Under the pieces are notes generated by a model. The model saw only the letters and a program-made list of their open reading frames with translations, did no database searches and was not told where the DNA came from. 50,747 nt of DNA from positions 1-50,747 of the forward strand of contig JAJEJG010000022.1 of the NCBI GenBank assembly GCA_022828225.1, given 5' to 3'. Shown here piece after piece: positions 8,484 to 15,933 of this stretch; position 1 is the first letter of the stretch, and every line of letters starts with the position of its first letter. Origin of the DNA: Nitrospirales bacterium. Its GTDB lineage: Bacteria; Nitrospirota; Nitrospiria; Nitrospirales; UBA8639. The position numbers and the translations under genes were made by a program.

Positions 8484-9182
8484 ATGAGAATTCATGAACC
8501 ACCTTCATGGTTTTTACCCGTATCCTTATTGACCATTTTCTTCCTGCTGGTCACCGTTCCGGCCTTTGCCGATCCTCATGGCTTCATGCGTGGAGATTCC
8601 AAGAGTATGTCTTCGAGTTCATCTCCTCATGGCCCTTCCGGTTCTTATGGCCGTGGCGGGCATCCTTCAAAATCTTCGTATGAGGGGTATAAAAAACACC
8701 ACGCCAAGAGGCCCGGTCATGGTGGTATGAGTTCCACTCATCCCGGGAAACATCAAAGTGCAGCGGATTTTATTAAGCATATCTTAAAATTCAAAGAAGG
8801 AATGAGCCTGACGACCGAACAGGAGCAGCAACTCCACGCACTGAAGACGGATTACAAGCGAACCCGGATCAAGATGAAGGCTGAAGTGGATTTGGCCAAT
8901 GTTGATTTACATGAAGTCCTGAAAAACGAGAAGGCGAGTCTGGCTGACATCGAAAAAGAATTCAACAAGCTTCATACCTTAAAAACGAAGCTGTATATGG
9001 CGTCAATCAAAGCTAAGCGGGACGCCAAAGGCGTGCTGTCCGACGAGCAACGCACACGGATGGGCAAAATTCACCAACGCATCAAATCCCATGGCGGCAA
9101 CATGGCGCACTCCGGTGATTATTCCAAGTACAAGAAAAGCAAGGAAAGCATGGGCCACGGATTCAAGGGACACATGAAGTAA
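8484..9182 (+). CDS. Spy/CpxP-like periplasmic protein with His/Gly/Ser-rich region
   Basis: The 232-residue protein has a signal peptide of about 29 residues (LLTIFFLLVTVPAFA). A low-complexity segment rich in Ser, Gly, His and Lys follows (about 30-95), then a helical domain with the LTxxQ-type motifs LTTEQEQQLHALK and LSDEQRTRMGKIH. This is the layout of the Spy/CpxP/zinc-resistance family of periplasmic chaperones and metal sensors. The C-terminus is again His/Gly/Lys-rich, which may bind metal. AGGAGG precedes the ATG closely. A terminator follows directly. Its role next to the iron importer is unknown. Confidence 0.75.
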   Translation: MRIHEPPSWFLPVSLLTIFFLLVTVPAFADPHGFMRGDSKSMSSSSSPHGPSGSYGRGGHPSKSSYEGYKKHHAKRPGHGGMSSTHPGKHQSAADFIKHILKFKEGMSLTTEQEQQLHALKTDYKRTRIKMKAEVDLANVDLHEVLKNEKASLADIEKEFNKLHTLKTKLYMASIKAKRDAKGVLSDEQRTRMGKIHQRIKSHGGNMAHSGDYSKYKKSKESMGHGFKGHMK

Positions 9183-9210
9183 CTCATTCAGTTGCAACAT
9201 TCGATAAAGA

Positions 9211-9240
9211 AAAGGGTCGCCTCGTGCGGCCCTTTTTCTG
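9211..9240 (+). terminator. Intrinsic terminator, probably bidirectional
   Basis: AAAGGGTCGC pairs with GCGGCCCTTT around a CTCGT loop and is followed by TTTTTCTG. The mirror-side AAAGAAAAGGG provides a T-rich tract on the minus strand, so it can also end transcription of the convergent apbE operon. Confidence 0.8.
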
Positions 9241-9262
9241 TCACAAACTATACCCGGACAGA

Positions 9263-10288
9263 TTAAGGTTGCAGGCTCAACTGTAACCGATCCTGCAATC
9301 CTGAAGAGACGGATACGGCCCCATCCGCGCCGACGATCACGCCTTCAACTCCAGACAGGCTTTCAAGCAACGCCATGCCTTTTTCCGGCCCCATAACGAA
9401 GATGCCGGTATCCAGGCCATCAGCCAACACCCCGGTTTTCGCTACGACGGTCACGCTCTGCGAGAGACGCGCGGGCTGAAGCGTTTGAGGATCGAGAATG
9501 TGATGATAGCGAATGCCGTCTTTCTCGAAATAGCGTTGATAATCACCCGCCGTGGAAACGGCTTCATCTTCGAGTTCGAGTTGCCCGATCGTGATCCCGT
9601 TCTCCTTTCGCGGATGTTGGATGCCGAATATGAACCGTTGGCCGTCAGGCAACCGTCCAAAGGTTTTCATATCTCCGGAAATCGCGACTACACCCGCCGA
9701 AGCACCGGCTTCCTGCATCACACGGGCCGCGAAATCCGCTGCATAGCCCTTGCCAATACCGCCGATATCCACCCGCATCCCGGAACGGGCCAGAAACACG
9801 GTACCCGCCTCCCTATCGATATGAATAGCGGAAAGATCCATGAGAGGACGCGCGGCTTCCAATTCCTCATGCGTCGGGACGCGCCCGTCCCGACTGACGT
9901 TCCAGGCCTCGACGGCCGGACCGACGGCAATATTGAAGCCGCCTTCCGTCAACCGGGCCATTTCCAAAGAATGCTCAAGAAGTTCGATCGTTTCCGGACT
10001 TGCCGCAACGGCTCGATGCCCGGCCGCGGCGTTGATCCGTGACATTTCGCTGTCTGGAATCCACGTGCTCAGGATCTGCTCCAAACGATGAATTTCCGCG
10101 AACCCTCGCTCAATCGCCCCGTTGGCCAGTTGTTTGTCCTGAGCCACTGCAGTCAGAAAGACCAGAGTGCCCATATGCATCTGGCCGCGCTTAACCACGT
10201 GCGGTGAAGCGGCATGTCCCGGCAGGCCCGGCCAACACACGAACAAGACACCCAGGAACGCGAGCAAGACAAGACGAATCGGTTTCAT
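9263..10288 (-). CDS. apbE: ApbE-family FAD:protein FMN transferase
   Basis: The 341-residue protein has an N-terminal hydrophobic export segment (LVLLAFLGVLFVCWPG) and the ApbE fold. ApbE covalently attaches FMN from FAD to a threonine or serine of exported redox proteins, using Mg2+. Conserved family segments are VDIGGIGKGYAADFAARVM, the SGDYQRYFEKDG strand, HHILDPQT and the metal-site ADGLDTGIFVMG. The ATG at 10288 is preferred because the longer frame runs back into the upstream lipoprotein gene. It starts 16 bp after that gene's stop codon. The likely target is the FMN-binding protein encoded at 13600-14304. Confidence 0.9.
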   Translation of the reverse strand: MKPIRLVLLAFLGVLFVCWPGLPGHAASPHVVKRGQMHMGTLVFLTAVAQDKQLANGAIERGFAEIHRLEQILSTWIPDSEMSRINAAAGHRAVAASPETIELLEHSLEMARLTEGGFNIAVGPAVEAWNVSRDGRVPTHEELEAARPLMDLSAIHIDREAGTVFLARSGMRVDIGGIGKGYAADFAARVMQEAGASAGVVAISGDMKTFGRLPDGQRFIFGIQHPRKENGITIGQLELEDEAVSTAGDYQRYFEKDGIRYHHILDPQTLQPARLSQSVTVVAKTGVLADGLDTGIFVMGPEKGMALLESLSGVEGVIVGADGAVSVSSGLQDRLQLSLQP

Positions 10289-10304
10289 TGTTATAGATGG
10301 CAAG

Positions 10305-10889
10305 TCATCGGCGGCGGAAATATCTGGCGTTCGGTTGCCCGTCAACCATGAACCCGCGCGTTTCGAACGTCTCGGGTTTCGGCAAAACCGTTGCAATGAG
10401 CGTGCGTTTCGACCCAAGCACTGCGGAAAATTTCTTTGAGAACTCCGCCTCTCCTTCGAGGATACGGATTCTCACGTGGCGAATGGTCCGAGGCGTTTCA
10501 AGCTCTATTTGCCACGAGCCCAAATACGCCAGTTTTTTCTCGGGAACGCGAAAAGCCAATTGGACATGGGATTCCACCCTGAACGGACCTTCACTGAATT
10601 GCAAACGGTCAACAACATACCGTCCCGCCGGCAGTCTGATGGAAAACACTCCCGATTCGGCATCCACGTTCACCCGTGATCGCACTCCGGTTTCTTGATT
10701 CGTCAGGAGAAAAAACCTCAATTTGGCAGGATAGTTACGCGGATAACGGCCATCGGTCTCGACTTGAATATAGCCGAACGCCAATTCATGCGTCGTCGAA
10801 TCCGGCGACGTGCCCTGAGGCACAGAAACGCAGCCCGCCACCAGAACGAGTGCAAGGTTCGCTAAAAAGATTTTTTTGCCGCCGCCCAC
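10305..10889 (-). CDS. Lipoprotein of unknown function upstream of apbE
   Basis: The 194-residue product starts at a GTG with GGGGTGG upstream. It has a lipoprotein signal peptide with lipobox LVAGC (Cys about residue 20). The rest is beta-rich, with alternating strands such as RYPRNYPAKLRFFLL and FSIRLPAGRYVVDRLQF, suggesting an Ig- or transthyretin-like fold. I do not recognise the family. Being 16 bp upstream of apbE it is surely cotranscribed with it. It may be an accessory protein of the flavin module, anchored in the inner or outer membrane. Confidence 0.7.
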   Translation of the reverse strand: MGGGKKIFLANLALVLVAGCVSVPQGTSPDSTTHELAFGYIQVETDGRYPRNYPAKLRFFLLTNQETGVRSRVNVDAESGVFSIRLPAGRYVVDRLQFSEGPFRVESHVQLAFRVPEKKLAYLGSWQIELETPRTIRHVRIRILEGEAEFSKKFSAVLGSKRTLIATVLPKPETFETRGFMVDGQPNARYFRRR

Positions 10890-10961
10890 CGGACCACCCC
10901 TGCAGCCTCACGACCGACAATCCGTTAACATTCGTTGACGATTCCCTACCCGCTCACCCAA

Positions 10962-10984
10962 CCCTCTCCCGCCACGGGAGAGGG
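10962..10984. repeat. REP-like hairpin, CCCTCTCCC family
   Basis: CCCTCTCCCG and CGGGAGAGGG form a perfect 10-bp stem with a 3-base loop, preceded by CTCACCCAAC. The same hairpin type recurs at 25031-25049. This is the kind of extragenic palindrome common in many Gram-negative genomes. It lies between the divergent lipoprotein-apbE and porin units. Confidence 0.75.
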
Positions 10985-11060
10985 CGAGATGAAAGCCGGA
11001 TGTCTCATTCTATCAATACGAGCAACGGGTTGCAGTCATATTTTTTATTTTGGAATAACG

Positions 11061-11106
11061 TTGACAGATCACCGAAAATTCTATATTTTAATAACCGTTA
11101 TCAAAA
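11061..11106 (+). promoter_or_regulatory. Sigma-70 promoter with overlapping Fur-like operator
   Basis: TTGACA (11061-11066), a 17-bp spacer and TATTTT (11084-11089) give a strong promoter. Overlapping its -10 is a near-perfect palindrome at 11086-11106 whose core TAATAACCGTTATCA resembles the 7-1-7 Fur box TGATAATNATTATCA, with three differences. A repressor bound there would block RNA polymerase. The tract around it (11036-11200) is much richer in AT than the genes. It precedes the Com-like and porin genes. Confidence 0.65.
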
Positions 11107-11195
11107 TCAATTTTGACAAAAATAAAAATCATTTTTATTTTTTTGTGAACTTGCGAAGAATTTATTACGTTCCCACTAATGTTCTTTTCAACACA

Positions 11196-11393
11196 ATGAA
11201 TTTTGATAAAAACTCCCGGTGGCTGGGAAAGCAACTCAAACCTGCCGAAGCAAGATGCGAATGCGGTCAACTCATCGCAAAACTTCGCGGGGATATGCTC
11301 GAAGTCAAGTGCAAACGCTGCAAACGGATTGTCTCCATTTCCTACAACAGTCTGAAGGAAAGCGAAGTCATTTTGGCGCCATGCGCGCAGTAG
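11196..11393 (+). CDS. Com-like zinc-ribbon small protein
   Basis: The 65-residue protein contains CECGQLIAKL and, further on, LEVKCKRCKRIVSI. The four cysteines are arranged as CxC and CxxC. The pattern 'C.CG.L.AK....LE.KC.RCK' resembles the Com zinc-finger proteins, known from phage Mu as an RNA-binding translational activator of mom. The start at 11196 is chosen because upstream in-frame sequence is AT-rich intergenic DNA. It lies about 90 bp after the Fur-like operator and 140 bp before the porin gene, without a strong terminator between them. The family call rests on the motif only. Confidence 0.65.
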   Translation: MNFDKNSRWLGKQLKPAEARCECGQLIAKLRGDMLEVKCKRCKRIVSISYNSLKESEVILAPCAQ

Positions 11394-11532
11394 CCGAAGA
11401 GTGAGGACGTTGATAAGGAGGCCGGCGAATCCATTAAACGCTGAATATATCAAGACATATCGTGAGGGCCACAAGAGCCCCTTTAGTGACCAGAGGACCG
11501 GCAAGAGTCCCCAACAAGAAGGAGGTCGTCCG

Positions 11533-13023
11533 ATGCGGCGATTTTTTTTGATCGCGGGGGCCTTGGCAGTCCTCATGATTATGCCACAGGCAAATATTTG
11601 GGCTGAGGATGCGGAATTTACTCCCGCCCAAATGAAACAGATACGCAAAATGTTTGAAGAGTGGTCAAAGCAACAGAGGCAACAACAGCCGCCAGCGGTG
11701 GCGACGCCACCGGCGGGAGCCGTGGCGCGGCCGCCGGCGCCACCGGCCAAAAAGAAGTCTTCCATGCCGGGCATGGGTGACACCACAAAACAATCAATCC
11801 GATATGGCACGGAATTCTCGGGTGGCAGCGGCCTGCAGGGCGGACGGACCATTTACGCCAGACCCTTCGTCAAGGCTCCGAAAACCATCCTCGGGGGTTA
11901 CATCGATTTCACGCTCACGAAATGTGACAACGGGGGAGCACGGGATTGTGACAAGAAGTCGGGATTCGACCAGGAACGCTTCGTGCCGTTCTTCTACTCC
12001 CAAGTCACGGACCGGCTCAGCGTGGCAGCGGAACTCGAGATTGAACACGGCGGACCCCAGGGCAACCAGGGGGACGGCGACATCAAGATGGAATTCGCCA
12101 CCATGGACTACCGGTTCAACGACGCGTTCAACCTGCGCGGCGGCATCATCCTGGTGCCCATGGGCCGGTTCAACCTCATCCACGACTCGCCCCTAAACGA
12201 TTTACCTCTGCGGCCAATGGTGAGCCGTTCGATCCTGCCTTCCACGTTCGCCGAGAGCGGGATTGGCTTTTTCGGCACGATCTATCCGAGCGCGCTGTCC
12301 AAAATCGACTACGAATTTTACGTCGTGAATGGCTTTGTCGGCGATAACGGCCAGCTTAACGATGGTGCCGGGACGCGATCGTCTCGCGGAAGTCTGAAAA
12401 AGGATAACAACGAAAACAAGGCGATCGTCAGCCGTGTCTCGTTCAGCCCGATGTTGGGCGCCGAGATAGCCGGATCGGTGCACCACGGTAAATGGGACAG
12501 TAAGGACAAATATGACCTGACCCTGTTCGCCGTCGACGGGGCTCTGCAACGAGGGCCCTTTGAACTCATGGGTGAAGCCGCCTGGGGCAACGCCGAAGGG
12601 CCCAAGTATACGGTTGTGAATGAAGGGACGACCGTATTCAGTACGGATGATGACGACTCATTTAGGCGCCGAACGCCGCTAAAAGGTGACAAAACCTTCA
12701 TCCTCCCTGAAAACATGTTCGGATACTACGTGCAATTGAATTACCATTTCATGCCGCAAGGGCTCACCAGGGCCCTGCCCAGCTATTTCGGCCAAGACTC
12801 GACGTTTACGGGCATCCTTCGTTACGGAAGGGCGGATGCCAACACCAATTCCGACACCAACAACTCGACTGACGAAGAACGATTGACCTTGGGGCTCAAT
12901 TTCAGGCCGGTAGAAGATTCGGTCATCAAGTTCGCCTATACGTGGAACAGGAGGGGCGTGAACAATCCTACGGGAGCCACGAATCACAACGGGTTCCAGT
13001 TCAACTTGTCGTCGTACTTCTAA
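11533..13023 (+). CDS. Outer-membrane porin (phosphate-selective porin O/P-like)
   Basis: The 496-residue protein has a signal peptide of about 24 residues (FFLIAGALAVLMIMPQANIWA). A short helical/coiled segment (KQIRKMFEEWSKQQRQQQ) and a Pro/Ala linker follow, then a beta-barrel of alternating strands ending in the aromatic FNLSSYF expected for outer-membrane insertion. The region from about residue 90 resembles the OprO/OprP-like porin group. GGAGG just before 11533 selects this start over an in-frame ATG 132 bp upstream. It is the first large gene of a probable operon with the three genes that follow. Substrate specificity is unknown. Confidence 0.8.
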   Translation: MRRFFLIAGALAVLMIMPQANIWAEDAEFTPAQMKQIRKMFEEWSKQQRQQQPPAVATPPAGAVARPPAPPAKKKSSMPGMGDTTKQSIRYGTEFSGGSGLQGGRTIYARPFVKAPKTILGGYIDFTLTKCDNGGARDCDKKSGFDQERFVPFFYSQVTDRLSVAAELEIEHGGPQGNQGDGDIKMEFATMDYRFNDAFNLRGGIILVPMGRFNLIHDSPLNDLPLRPMVSRSILPSTFAESGIGFFGTIYPSALSKIDYEFYVVNGFVGDNGQLNDGAGTRSSRGSLKKDNNENKAIVSRVSFSPMLGAEIAGSVHHGKWDSKDKYDLTLFAVDGALQRGPFELMGEAAWGNAEGPKYTVVNEGTTVFSTDDDDSFRRRTPLKGDKTFILPENMFGYYVQLNYHFMPQGLTRALPSYFGQDSTFTGILRYGRADANTNSDTNNSTDEERLTLGLNFRPVEDSVIKFAYTWNRRGVNNPTGATNHNGFQFNLSSYF

Positions 13024-13046
13024 ACGAAAGGAAGCTTCACCCGTCT

Positions 13047-13502
13047 ATGGGCAGTCACGTTGTTCTTTCCTTGTTTTTGGTCGTCTCCACGGTGGGGTGC
13101 GCCGCGGTTTCCGGCGCGCCCAGCACCGTGAAGGCGGCCTGTTCCTATGACCAGGCCTGGTCCGTGGCCCTCTCAAGCATGGATGAATTCGTGTTGACTC
13201 AAGAGGATAAAAACAAGGGGGTGATTGAAACCGATTGGGCAACCTTTGCTTCCGAGCGAAGTATTGGGGTGTTCCAACGCCAGGGCAACAAGGAACGCGC
13301 GCGGTTTTTTGTGAACGTCGAAGCGGCCCGGCAGCCGGTCACGATCTCGGTCCGGCAAACCCGGGAGTTTTTTTCTCCCGTGGGCGCGCGGTCGCAAGGC
13401 ATAGCCTGGAAACGCATTCCTCCCAACGCCGAGGAAGAACGGCGTCTGGTCCAACGCATTACCAATCAACTGCTGAGTGAGGGATGTACGGTCGTCGGTT
13501 AA
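13047..13502 (+). CDS. Small exported protein, possible lipoprotein
   Basis: The 151-residue product has a short signal sequence (VVLSLFLVVSTVGCAAV). The Cys in STVGC could be lipidated, although Thr at -3 is not ideal for a lipobox. The mature part, with DQAWSVALSSMDEF and later RFFVNVEAARQPVTISVRQT, resembles small outer-membrane proteins that assist neighbouring export or redox systems, but I cannot name a family. It starts 23 bp after the porin stop codon and precedes the FMN-binding gene, so all are probably cotranscribed. Confidence 0.65.
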   Translation: MGSHVVLSLFLVVSTVGCAAVSGAPSTVKAACSYDQAWSVALSSMDEFVLTQEDKNKGVIETDWATFASERSIGVFQRQGNKERARFFVNVEAARQPVTISVRQTREFFSPVGARSQGIAWKRIPPNAEEERRLVQRITNQLLSEGCTVVG

Positions 13503-13547
13503 TACAAAGTCTTGGGGGGCCACACGAATGAAGGGACAGAAGAGAAA

Positions 13548-13580
13548 GACACTGGATTCCCGCTTTCGCGGGAATGACGG
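13548..13580 (+). repeat. Dispersed palindromic repeat with GATTCCCGCTTTCGCGGGAA core
   Basis: The palindrome TTCCCGC-TTTC-GCGGGAA is followed by TGACGGATTC. It is a very common bacterial intergenic repeat, whose translation typically gives DSRFRGNDG, as it does here in the frame of the FMN-binding gene. It lies between a possible upstream start (13528) and the preferred start (13600) of that gene. Confidence 0.75.
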
Positions 13581-13599
13581 ATTCGGGTTGTGGTTGACG

Positions 13600-14304
13600 A
13601 TGTTCAGACCACTCCGGTTTGCGGTTATTTTTTCTGTTTGCAGTGTTTTAACGGTGTTTTCTTCTTCCCATGTCCTCGCCCAAGGCGGACCTCAGGAACA
13701 GATCTGGGACCATGAGCTCAATCGCTGGCTCACGCCGGAGGAACTGGGTCATCTGGAAATTTATTTTACCGAGGACGAAGCCGCCAAAGTCATGTTCCCG
13801 GATTCCGAAAAGATCCGCCGGGAAACCCTGCAATTGACGGCCGAGCAAAAGGCGTTTGTCGAACAAGTCATCGGCTGGGAATTCCCGGAATACACCTTCG
13901 ACGTCTTCATCGGCGAAACCCAGGGGAAGGTCGACGGCTACGCCGTCATCCAGAATACCATCGGCAAGCATCGCCCGATTACGTACATGGTGGGCGTGAC
14001 CGCGACAGGCGAATGCATGAACTTTGAAGTACTGGTGTACCGGGAAGCGAGGGGTAACGAGATCGCCACCAAACGCTTCAATTATCAGTACCACGGGAAA
14101 ACCATCGGAGACCCCATACGGATCAATCGGGATATCATCAACATCACCGGAGCCACGATGTCCGTACGTTCCGCGAGCGCCGGGGTGAAACGCGTGCTCG
14201 TCCTGGTGAATGAATTCTACTTGAAGCCTCGCGGTCTCGGCAGAGACGTCCTGGCGGCCAACAAGCAGGAAAAAGGGTTTTTTGAAACTCTCTTGGGGCT
14301 CTAA
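13600..14304 (+). CDS. Periplasmic FMN-binding domain protein, ApbE flavinylation target
   Basis: The 234-residue protein has a signal peptide ending near LAQGG and a C-terminal FMN-binding domain at about residues 105-206. The motif NITGATMS (Thr-183 to Thr-186) is the flavinylation site type seen in NqrC/RnfG-like proteins, where ApbE links FMN to the threonine. The middle part contains TAEQKAFVEQVIGWEFP. A start at 13528 is also in frame but would translate the dispersed repeat into the leader, so 13600 is preferred. It lies between a small exported protein and a four-helix membrane protein, and apbE is encoded 3.3 kb away on the other strand. Confidence 0.85.
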   Translation: MFRPLRFAVIFSVCSVLTVFSSSHVLAQGGPQEQIWDHELNRWLTPEELGHLEIYFTEDEAAKVMFPDSEKIRRETLQLTAEQKAFVEQVIGWEFPEYTFDVFIGETQGKVDGYAVIQNTIGKHRPITYMVGVTATGECMNFEVLVYREARGNEIATKRFNYQYHGKTIGDPIRINRDIINITGATMSVRSASAGVKRVLVLVNEFYLKPRGLGRDVLAANKQEKGFFETLLGL

Positions 14305-14406
14305 AGAAAGCAAAGTGGTTATACTCCCTCCGCGGGAGGGATACCGATGACAGACAGGGCTCAATGACGGAAGGAGGTCAGGGCTCTACGTGAAGCTTCG
14401 ATTGCA

Positions 14407-14919
14407 ATGCGGAATTTCAATACCCGGTTTCGACTACGCGACACCGACCGGCAGATTCGGTTGGTGTACACGTGGTTCCTGCTCCTGATGTTCGTGGGAT
14501 TCGTCTTCACCTTTGTCTGGGCGCACAGTATGACTGACCTGACGCCGAAAGGCATTGCCCTGCACTATCGCGGATCTCCTGAAAATTTCGGCGAGCCCAT
14601 GTCCTTCGGGCAATTGGCTGAAACCACGCACTTTCACTTGTTTACCATGCCCGTGGTGTTCATGATCATGGTGCACGTCTTGTACCTGACCATGGCCAGC
14701 CCTGCCGTGAAAGTATGGACCACGTGGGCCGCCTTTGCGGGCGTTACGTTGGATCTCATATCGCCATGGCTGATTACCTACGTTTCTCCCCTCTTCGTGA
14801 TGACCCTGTTGACAGGCGACGTTCTGATGACGGTTTCGTTTTTGATTATGTTTGCGATTCCCATGTACGAGATGTGGATTTTGAACCATCCCTTTATGAT
14901 GCGGGGAGACTCCGAGTAA
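14407..14919 (+). CDS. Four-helix inner-membrane protein of the flavin cluster
   Basis: The 170-residue protein has four predicted membrane helices at about 18-40, 76-97, 103-126 and 129-158. Helix 2 contains His-75, His-77 and His-90, and His-75/His-90 are 15 positions apart as in heme-binding helices of b-type cytochromes. Further histidines lie at 40, 53 and 161. I do not recognise a named family. A strong AAGGAGGT lies 29 bp upstream of the ATG, too far for normal use, and a 9-codon reading frame (14364-14393) lies between. It is the last gene before a strong terminator. A role in passing electrons to or from the FMN-binding protein is inference. Confidence 0.7.
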   Translation: MRNFNTRFRLRDTDRQIRLVYTWFLLLMFVGFVFTFVWAHSMTDLTPKGIALHYRGSPENFGEPMSFGQLAETTHFHLFTMPVVFMIMVHVLYLTMASPAVKVWTTWAAFAGVTLDLISPWLITYVSPLFVMTLLTGDVLMTVSFLIMFAIPMYEMWILNHPFMMRGDSE

Positions 14920-14985
14920 CGACTGAACCTTTCTGAGCAGCGGCCTTCATTTCCGTCCGAAACGCCCGAGACTGTGAGTCCAGAG

Positions 14986-15019
14986 CCCAAGCATGCCGTA
15001 GGCATACTTGGGTTTTTTT
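14986..15019 (+). terminator. Strong intrinsic terminator of the porin/FMN cluster
   Basis: CCCAAGCATGCC pairs with GGCATACTTGGG across a GTA loop with one mismatch and is followed directly by seven T residues. It closes the transcription unit that starts near 11090. Confidence 0.9.
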
Positions 15020-15052
15020 GTTGAGGGAGTGGGAAATTTCCCATTCCTTAAT

Positions 15053-15240
15053 GCCGGGAGGCAACCTCCTCCTGATAAGCCTCCCGGCCCCCTACTAATC
15101 CACAAAGAGAGAAAGTGCCCTCACTCTCCTCTGCAACTCTTTCTGTGAACACACCCGTGGTTCGCTGGCAATGAACTCAAACATAGGTGCTGAGCGAGAC
15201 ATTCGAGAAACCATTTTTTTAATTCTGCCCGCGACTCCGC
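15053..15240. repeat. Degenerate dispersed repeat, copy A
   Basis: It shares the stretch AACCTC-TCCTGATAAGC, then CCCCCTA and ATCCA, and about 90 bp later GGC-ATGAACT and GAGC with copy B at 16341-16505, in the same order and orientation. On the minus strand a short frame reads FEFIASEPRV, similar to ISKFIAGRLHV in copy B. This hints at a small coding family or a structured element. Confidence 0.5.
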
Positions 15241-15288
15241 CAGCCCTGAAATCTCCTTGGGACTTCTTCTTGGCCATTCAAATAAGTA

Positions 15289-15317
15289 TTGATAAGGTAG
15301 CGAAAACGGTTTATATT
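15289..15317 (+). promoter_or_regulatory. Orphan sigma-70-like promoter
   Basis: TTGATA, a 17-bp spacer and TATATT form a near-consensus promoter in the gene-poor region. No clear gene follows for 600 bp. Confidence 0.4.
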
Positions 15318-15933
15318 CCGCTCATCCCCGTTGATTTTCTATTTGAATTGACGCAAGGTCCCGCCCTGCCGGCGCAAACTCGGAGCGCCGCAGTTTCTTC
15401 GCTTGCCGAGGATGCAAGGAAGGTGTCTGGGTTCGTCGGTGTTGCATGAAGAGATTCTGGAGCATCGACGAGGCCCTTCGAAGAAATTCGATATCATTCT
15501 TGATCATAGGACACAGTCGTACGAGAACGCCCAGCTACGGCTTTTGTTATCAACGCCAACATCCAAACAATCGGAAAGGAGACACATTGCCCAAGACTGC
15601 ACGGCATCCAGACCATGGCCGACAGAAAAGAGTGATCTGATTTGTTAAGAAAAGGTGGTAAAGGAAGTGCGCGCACTCATTCATGATTGCAACAACACCG
15701 GAAGGGTCCTGATCATCCGGAATGGCCTTTACGGCCCGGGACCGTATTCCAAAACACTGGCCGGCCTTGACCAACGACGCACTGGAAAAGGACGTTTCTC
15801 TCCGGTCATTGCGCACTGGTTTGTCCATGCCATTCAGCAAATTACCGAACGGTTCAAAGGACCAACAAGGATGGCTGAGACAAAGCTGGGGCTTCTATCA
15901 ACCTTTACCATCACACAATAAGGAGGTAGATCC

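Larger units (their letters stand above)
15020..15933. other. Gene-poor region, about 0.9 kb
   Basis: No convincing gene was found. It contains one copy of a degenerate repeat (15053-15240), a good sigma-70-like promoter at 15289-15317 and several short open frames on both strands. The longest of these (plus strand 15655-15921, minus strand 15550-15840) lack a convincing start, Shine-Dalgarno site or recognisable motif. It may hold a decayed gene or a non-coding RNA. Confidence 0.5.

Noticed and set aside
15655-15921. 88-codon plus-strand frame before the small secreted peptide gene
   Set aside because: GTG start without a ribosome-binding site and no recognisable domain. It may be part of a decayed region but does not support a gene call.
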